Of a DNA stretch of 64,000 nt, positions 60,001 to 64,000 are shown piece by piece (within the stretch, counting starts at the first letter, position 1; every line of letters starts with the position of its first letter). A program made the translations under genes and the position numbers. The notes under the pieces were generated by a model, which did not search any database, was not told where the DNA came from, and saw only the letters and a program-made list of their open reading frames with translations. Origin of the DNA: Unio delphinus (lineage: Eukaryota > Mollusca > Bivalvia > Unionida > Unionidae); contig JAQISU010000036.1 in assembly GCA_029339505.1 (NCBI GenBank), forward strand, positions 464,501-528,500. Reading direction: 5' to 3'.

Positions 60001-60511
60001 GTTGTTGAAGATGCATTGCGTGCTAATAAAGCCCCATGGAAGCTAGGATACGCAGCGACGATACATTCTTCGCAGAGATTGACTATATCCGATACGATTG
60101 ATTGGATCGTAGATGATCGCATCGAGTGGTCAAATCTAGTTTACTTAGCAGTTTCCAGAGTACGAAGAATAAATCAACTTCGAAGAATTGTTTTAGATGA
60201 TAATGACACCAAAATCAGTGATATTGTCAACTATGACATTATCAGAAAAAAAACTATCTGGTTACAAACAACTGGACAAAAAAAGTAACAGAAAATTTGA
60301 CATTGATGCTGAATTTATAATTACGCTGAAGCAACAATAGAACAATCACTGCTCGAGTTGTAATTGTATAATGCGCTGGTGTCGGTCGGATAAAGATCCT
60401 CGCCGATTTACCGCAGACAGAAAAGATAGCAGCCTTGGTCATACCAGAGATAATGTGATGTTGACTTGTCTTGTAACAGACGAAGAGGTGCTAGTTAAGA
60501 CCACGCGGTAG
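57087..60511 (+). pseudogene. Family B DNA polymerase - SF1 helicase - HNH fusion
   Basis: One replication gene with about ten breaks. The N-terminal region (57087-58274) includes AAERLIEHFTNALRG and IKIIDHNAHAWTSAVAIFP. The polymerase has motif A in VISVDMIACYPGSF (58300-58341), a motif B-like GRRIIGKFTHG and motif C in VRVATDSFYIDI (59071-59106). A TGA at about 58272 replaces what looks like a Trp codon just before motif A. The helicase follows with Walker A GCGGSGKTT (59292-59318), IILWEEICTV, CGDHGQPPPF and a motif V/VI region AATIHSSQRLTIS, AVSRVRR. The C-terminus is an HNH-type module: CSSCNCIMRW, RRFTADRKDSSLGHTRDN, LTCL. Domain order is clear; whether an active relative makes one polypeptide is inferred. 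Confidence 0.8.
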
Positions 60512-60531
60512 TAATTAAGTATCCTCAAGTA

Positions 60532-61434
60532 TCACTTGTAAGTGTTCCCGTGTAAAGGAGAAATTGAATCCAATCTATAGATTGCTGGTCTACCCGTGGA
60601 TCTCGTTATGTTAGATATTTTATGTGTGGTGATACTCCAAATAGGATCAGTAGCTCTTTTTTTTTACCACCTTCGAGCTTTCCCGGCTCATATAAATATC
60701 TAGTGACATTGCCGAGTATAGGTTGTTTTGAAAAATCATTTTGCGGTTTTTGTAATGGTATATACTTCTTTTTAATCGCGTTGTTAGGTTTCATATTAAT
60801 TGTTCGAGTAATCTCAGTATTTAGCGCGGTAATTACACCCGGTAATCTCTTGACCCATTCACGACATCGTTTATACTGAATAAATTCCTTCGCGTATTGA
60901 TATCCAAATAACCGCTCAGCAAGTGTTCGATTAAATCGTTCAACAATTGCCTGATCGCGATGTAGTGCAGTATCCCTCGTCTGATGGTGATATTATGATG
61001 TTTCATTGTTGATAACACTACACTCTGAAATTCTTTGCCAGGATCAACTTGTAATAGATTTGGCCACTCCAGAGGACCTTGTCAATAAATCCTTTCAAAC
61101 GCTGTAGCTACTTCAGTTGATGACTTCGACGCTAGCGACTCTGCTTCTTTGTATCTACTCGCAACATCAAATATGGTTAGCGCGTATTTGTATGACCGTT
61201 TATTAACAGTATCATGCGGCAGAAATAATATATCAGCTTGATGAACGTCATTAGGGACGTTGACATCAAAATGCGAGAAATTAATTTGCTTAGTCGGTGG
61301 TAGATAAATATACCATATCGCCTGTTTAGATAACCAATCCGGTGGTATTTTTTTACCTTTGCGGCGCTAGCGAGTTTACCGATTGCTGATTTACCACTCA
61401 AGTATCCTCTTGGGTAATAATAAATTGATTCCAT
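60532..61434 (-). pseudogene. Retrovirus-type (rve) integrase of the Polinton
   Basis: The ATG at 61434 gives MESIYYYPRGYLSGKSAIGK. After a frame change the core appears: VPNDVHQADILFLPHD (first Asp), YALTIFDVASRYKEAE, LLQVDPGKEFQSV (second Asp) and, after another frame change, HRDQAIVERFNRTLAERLFG (Glu). The C-terminus has TRYLYEPGKLEGG and TDPIWSI, the chromo/SH3-like end of Polinton integrases. It would insert the element using its inverted repeats. Breaks: frameshifts near 61360, 60990 and 60650 and a TGA near 61080. It starts 2 bases after the phospholipase stop codons and faces the polymerase tail to tail, 20 bases apart. Confidence 0.88.
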
Positions 61435-61438
61435 GTTA

Positions 61439-61938
61439 TTAAATACCAGCACCCAGCATTAATTTACTTTTCATCGCTGATTTTATCAACCATGAAGCTA
61501 ATTTTTCCTTGAAGGATTTATCAGTAATATATTTCAACGCATGAATCAATTTCACATCTGCGATATGTCTCTGTTGAAGGTCTTTACTTTTATAAGCAAC
61601 ATCATGAGCATGACATGCCTTATCAATAGCTTTTATTGGATATTCGCCGGGTCGGGGATGGTTTTGATCATCGAGTCTGATATCGAGTTTGGTTCCAGGT
61701 CTACAATAACTATACCCTAGAAGTTGTTTTTCTCCTGGATATTTTGCCCACGGAGTTCCTGGAAGTTTTGCTAGCTTGGCTGCAATATCACCTCCCCTTT
61801 TTTAAAGATAAATTTAAATTTGTTTATACCGCATCGTTTACATTTGCCAGTGATAGCTTCTCTGTTATTCTTAGTTGTGGTAGGTGTTGTTTCAATTGCT
61901 GGTGTACGCGTTCTACTTTTCACACAAGATAGATCCAT
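61439..61938 (-). pseudogene. Phospholipase A2-like minor capsid protein
   Basis: The ATG at 61938 opens a part with a zinc-like CKRCGINKFKF pair that reaches a stop (KKGR-stop). The frame from 61795 to 61439 is open: LAKLPGTPWAKYPGEKQLL, then GYSYCRPGTKL and KACHAHDVAYKS with IADVKLIHAL. The YC-x-PGT calcium loop and the C-x2-HD-AY active site are those of parvovirus VP1-type phospholipase A2, which lets a virion leave the endosome. The usual Gly in YCGPGT is Arg here, so the loop may not bind calcium. Start codon faces the ATPase start 17 bases away. Confidence 0.75.
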
Positions 61939-61955
61939 AATTTATTTATAATAAC
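61939..61955. promoter_or_regulatory. Divergent start-to-start gap (17 bp)
   Basis: AATTTATTTATAATAAC separates the two start codons. It is AT-rich and too short for a normal host promoter, so each transcript must begin inside the other gene or use a compact viral-type promoter. Confidence 0.35.
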
Positions 61956-62588
61956 ATGAATGTAATTGATTTTTCGGCGAGGAAAACACAAGAACCAGTT
62001 AAGCATCATCCAGCGCTACCAAATTATATTCTCATGATTATAATCGGACCATCTGGAAGTGACAAGACACAATTGTTACGTAATTTGATAACGAGATGGA
62101 TGAAATGGGACAAGTTGTATTTAGTAGCCCCGAGTGTAGACGATCAGCGATGTTACGAGGTGTTAAAGGATTTTAACGAGAAAGCAATATCGGAAATCGA
62201 TGAGTATATTATTAAATTTATAACCGATATCGAGGAAGCACCGAGCATTGATGTTATTGATGGAAGTATTAACAATTTAGTCGTATATGATGATGTGATG
62301 TTAGACAATCAAAAGAATCCCGCTAGGATATTTTCCAGAGGTAGGCATAAAAATACTGATGTGATATATGTCACTCAACGATACACACAAATACCAAAAT
62401 TGATCAGAGATAACAGCAATATTCTTGCTGTATTTAATGGAGTTGACACACATACGCTACGAAATATTCACCAGACATGGTGCAGTGGAGATGTGGATTA
62501 TAATCTCTTTAGAAATTTCTTTAGTCACGCTCAGTCAATCCCACATGGATTTGTAACGATAAATTTGCATGACCCTAGATCAAGATAA
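61956..62588 (+). CDS. Packaging ATPase of the Polinton (FtsK/HerA type)
   Basis: A 210-residue uninterrupted frame. Walker A appears as IIIGPSGSDKTQLLRNLI: the usual Gly before Lys is Asp (GSDKT), which should weaken ATP binding. A Walker B-like NNLVVYDDVMLDNQKN follows, then RGRHKNTDVIYVTQRYTQIP and LIRDNSNILAVFNGVD, matching packaging ATPases of Polintons and nucleocytoplasmic viruses. It translocates the genome into the capsid. It is the only large gene of this element with no stop, and begins 17 bases from the divergent phospholipase start. Length is normal for the family. Confidence 0.85.
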   Translation: MNVIDFSARKTQEPVKHHPALPNYILMIIIGPSGSDKTQLLRNLITRWMKWDKLYLVAPSVDDQRCYEVLKDFNEKAISEIDEYIIKFITDIEEAPSIDVIDGSINNLVVYDDVMLDNQKNPARIFSRGRHKNTDVIYVTQRYTQIPKLIRDNSNILAVFNGVDTHTLRNIHQTWCSGDVDYNLFRNFFSHAQSIPHGFVTINLHDPRSR

Positions 62589-62619
62589 CGTATCGGACTT
62601 GATCAAATATTCGGTTAAA

Positions 62620-62836
62620 ACAATTTGTCTCCGCAGCGCAATCGGCGCCGGGTCTGTCTGGAGACTCTATCTCCGTAACAGCCTTAATTTTGTGAGAAAC
62701 CGAAACAATTTCTTTTTTTTTGTTTGCATAAAATAGTTTCGATTTGTCTGAAATAGTTTCAGTTTGCTTGAAACAGTTTCGGTTTTTTTCTGATTTTTTC
62801 TGAAATAGTTTCGGTCTGTTCGCCCCCCTTGCTGCT
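62620..62836 (-). repeat. Right terminal inverted repeat
   Basis: Inverted copy of 52552-52772, ending CCCCCCTTGCTGCT. The minus-strand frame that crosses it (62575-62895) is a by-product. AATGG follows as the target duplication. Confidence 0.9.
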
Positions 62837-62841
62837 AATGG

Positions 62842-64000
62842 GGATACGAAAGACACACAGTATGATCCAAATAACTCTTTCATATTTGTTGACATGTATT
62901 GATGTCAGTGTAACAGATGATACCATTTTTGACAAATAAGATGATCTTTTGGTTTGCGGTACTGATTGTAGCCTACTAGAGTATCATGATATATACAACA
63001 CACCAGTGCCACACTAGTATGCTGTCAGCCTCCACCTTCCAGTTATAGTGATGACGATATAGTCACATTGAAAGTGGCTCTCTTTGATTTTGTTGAAGAA
63101 TGATGAATGGAGTGAAACAAATATAAATGGTATGTTTGCACCTGACAATAAGATTGCCAGAAATCTTTTAAAGCTTATGCACTTAACTTGAAAAAGTCCC
63201 AATCCATTAATTTAATATCAGCTTACGAAACATCAAGTCTCGTTCATAGATTAAAATATATGAGAGACGAGGGCGTTGAAATAGACTGCAGTAAACTAAT
63301 AACAATTGAGACATACGGAACGTTTGGCAATTGTCAGTAGCTTTGCATTTCTCGGTATGCGTCACATTCATCAACTTGGTATGACAATCACATTAGGAGG
63401 AGCTGAGAAAACAATTGTGTGATCAGGAGTTATGTCAGCCAGCTTGAAGTGAGATGGGGACAAGTGTTAAAAGAATGCATCAAGAAAATATCCACTGGAA
63501 ATAAAAAATGTCCTTGCATACTGATATAATGATGCATTGTGACGAAATTGTAACCTCGCCGTTGCCAAAAGACTAGGAGGAAAATATAGCAAAAACATAC
63601 TTCCGGCCAGTACGAAGTCTTCATATCCATTAATTTTCTTAAATGGAGACTCCAAGTATGCTGAACTTTCCACATGGCTTTTGATAGAACATTACAAATC
63701 AAGTCATTTTCGCAGACAAATGAAGCATGCTATAATCAGTACCTCTTATAGTGGTAGTATTGTCCGCTTTGAATTAGAGACTGCTCTAGAGGTTGAACAC
63801 AAAGACACAAAGAAATGTATTCAAGAAGGGGGTACACTAAGCAATGTAATAATAAAGATGTCAACAGTAGATGAGCAGTGAACAGTGCATCCAATAATCC
63901 AGTCTGTCATCACAGGAGAGGATGCTTCGAAGATTTAGATGAGACAAAAGACGAAGAAATAGCATCCAAAATGTCGGAAATTTACATCAGGGAAAAAGCC
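62842..64000 (+). other. Host flank with unrecognised coding-like stretch
   Basis: Frames at 63181-63340 (KKSQSINLISAYETSS, RLKYMRDEGVEIDC) and 63550-63881 (NLAVAKRLGGKYSKNILP, YPLIFLNGDSKYAELSTW, KHAIISTSYSGSIVRFELE) have balanced amino-acid use on the plus strand, and a further frame runs off the right edge (FEDLDETKDEEIASKMSE). They could be pieces of one frameshifted host or transposon gene. No family recognised, no splice model attempted. Confidence 0.35.

Larger units (their letters stand above)
52552..62836. mobile_element. Polinton/Maverick-type element with both termini
   Basis: A 10,285-bp element bounded by inverted repeats of about 220 bp that begin AGCRGCAAGGGGGGCGAAC, flanked by AATGG on both sides (52547-52551, 62837-62841). 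Polintons typically start AG and make 6-bp duplications; five bases match here. Genes: packaging ATPase, phospholipase A2-like protein, integrase, polymerase-helicase-HNH, zinc protein, HNH nuclease, capsid protein C-half, two small conserved proteins, spike-like protein. The replication gene and ATPase are on plus; the others on minus. Both termini and ordered genes show one insertion, but almost every gene has stops or frameshifts. Confidence 0.88.

Noticed and set aside
62575..62895. 106-codon minus-strand frame
   Set aside because: Lies in the right terminal inverted repeat and is explained by it.

Overview
The window is AT-rich eukaryotic DNA with very little ordinary gene content. It holds many long dinucleotide and tetranucleotide microsatellites, several minisatellites, tRNA-derived SINEs, LTR retrotransposons whose integrase lies before reverse transcriptase (Gmr1-like order), and two different Polinton/Maverick-type virus-like elements. 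This mix suggests a marine invertebrate, most likely a mollusc. That is an inference from repeat style; no host gene was identified that would settle it. No host gene with a recognisable product was found.

Layout. 1-3350: right-hand part of a decayed Polinton/adintovirus-like element, genes on the minus strand (minor-capsid-like ORF, basic ORF, FtsK/HerA packaging ATPase, membrane protein, BIR-domain protein), full of stops and frameshifts. 3.3-24.5 kb: non-coding DNA with microsatellites, minisatellites, SINE remnants, a solo LTR that splits one TATG array (9635-10130) and a poly(A)-tailed retrocopy with a 16-bp target duplication (16350-17073). 24.5-29.3 kb: a second solo LTR (24570-25474), a TA array and an exact 47-bp dispersed repeat. 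29.3-34.9 kb: a decayed LTR retrotransposon (29505-34347) inserted in a 32-bp tandem array, itself carrying a diverged LTR (32585-33430). 36.8-42.5 kb: a second LTR retrotransposon with a GTAT target duplication (36848-42490). 42.5-52.4 kb: non-coding, with two copies of one SINE and a LINE scrap.

52552-62836 is a Polinton-type element with both ends present: about 220-bp terminal inverted repeats starting AGC, flanked by AATGG direct repeats and inserted in a 15-bp minisatellite. In one half it carries virion genes on the minus strand (spike/penton-like protein, membrane protein, a small conserved protein, C-terminal half of the double-jelly-roll capsid protein, HNH nuclease, zinc-binding protein). 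A plus-strand replication gene follows, in which a family B DNA polymerase, a superfamily 1 helicase and an HNH domain run together. The right end has a retrovirus-type integrase, a parvovirus-like phospholipase A2 gene and a packaging ATPase. Integrase would insert the element, polymerase-helicase would copy it, and ATPase, capsid, spike and phospholipase would serve a virion. Nearly every gene is broken, so the copy is dead.

62842-64000 returns to host sequence, with one coding-looking stretch at the right edge that was not recognised. All calls come from reading the sequence and recalling families; no database search was run.
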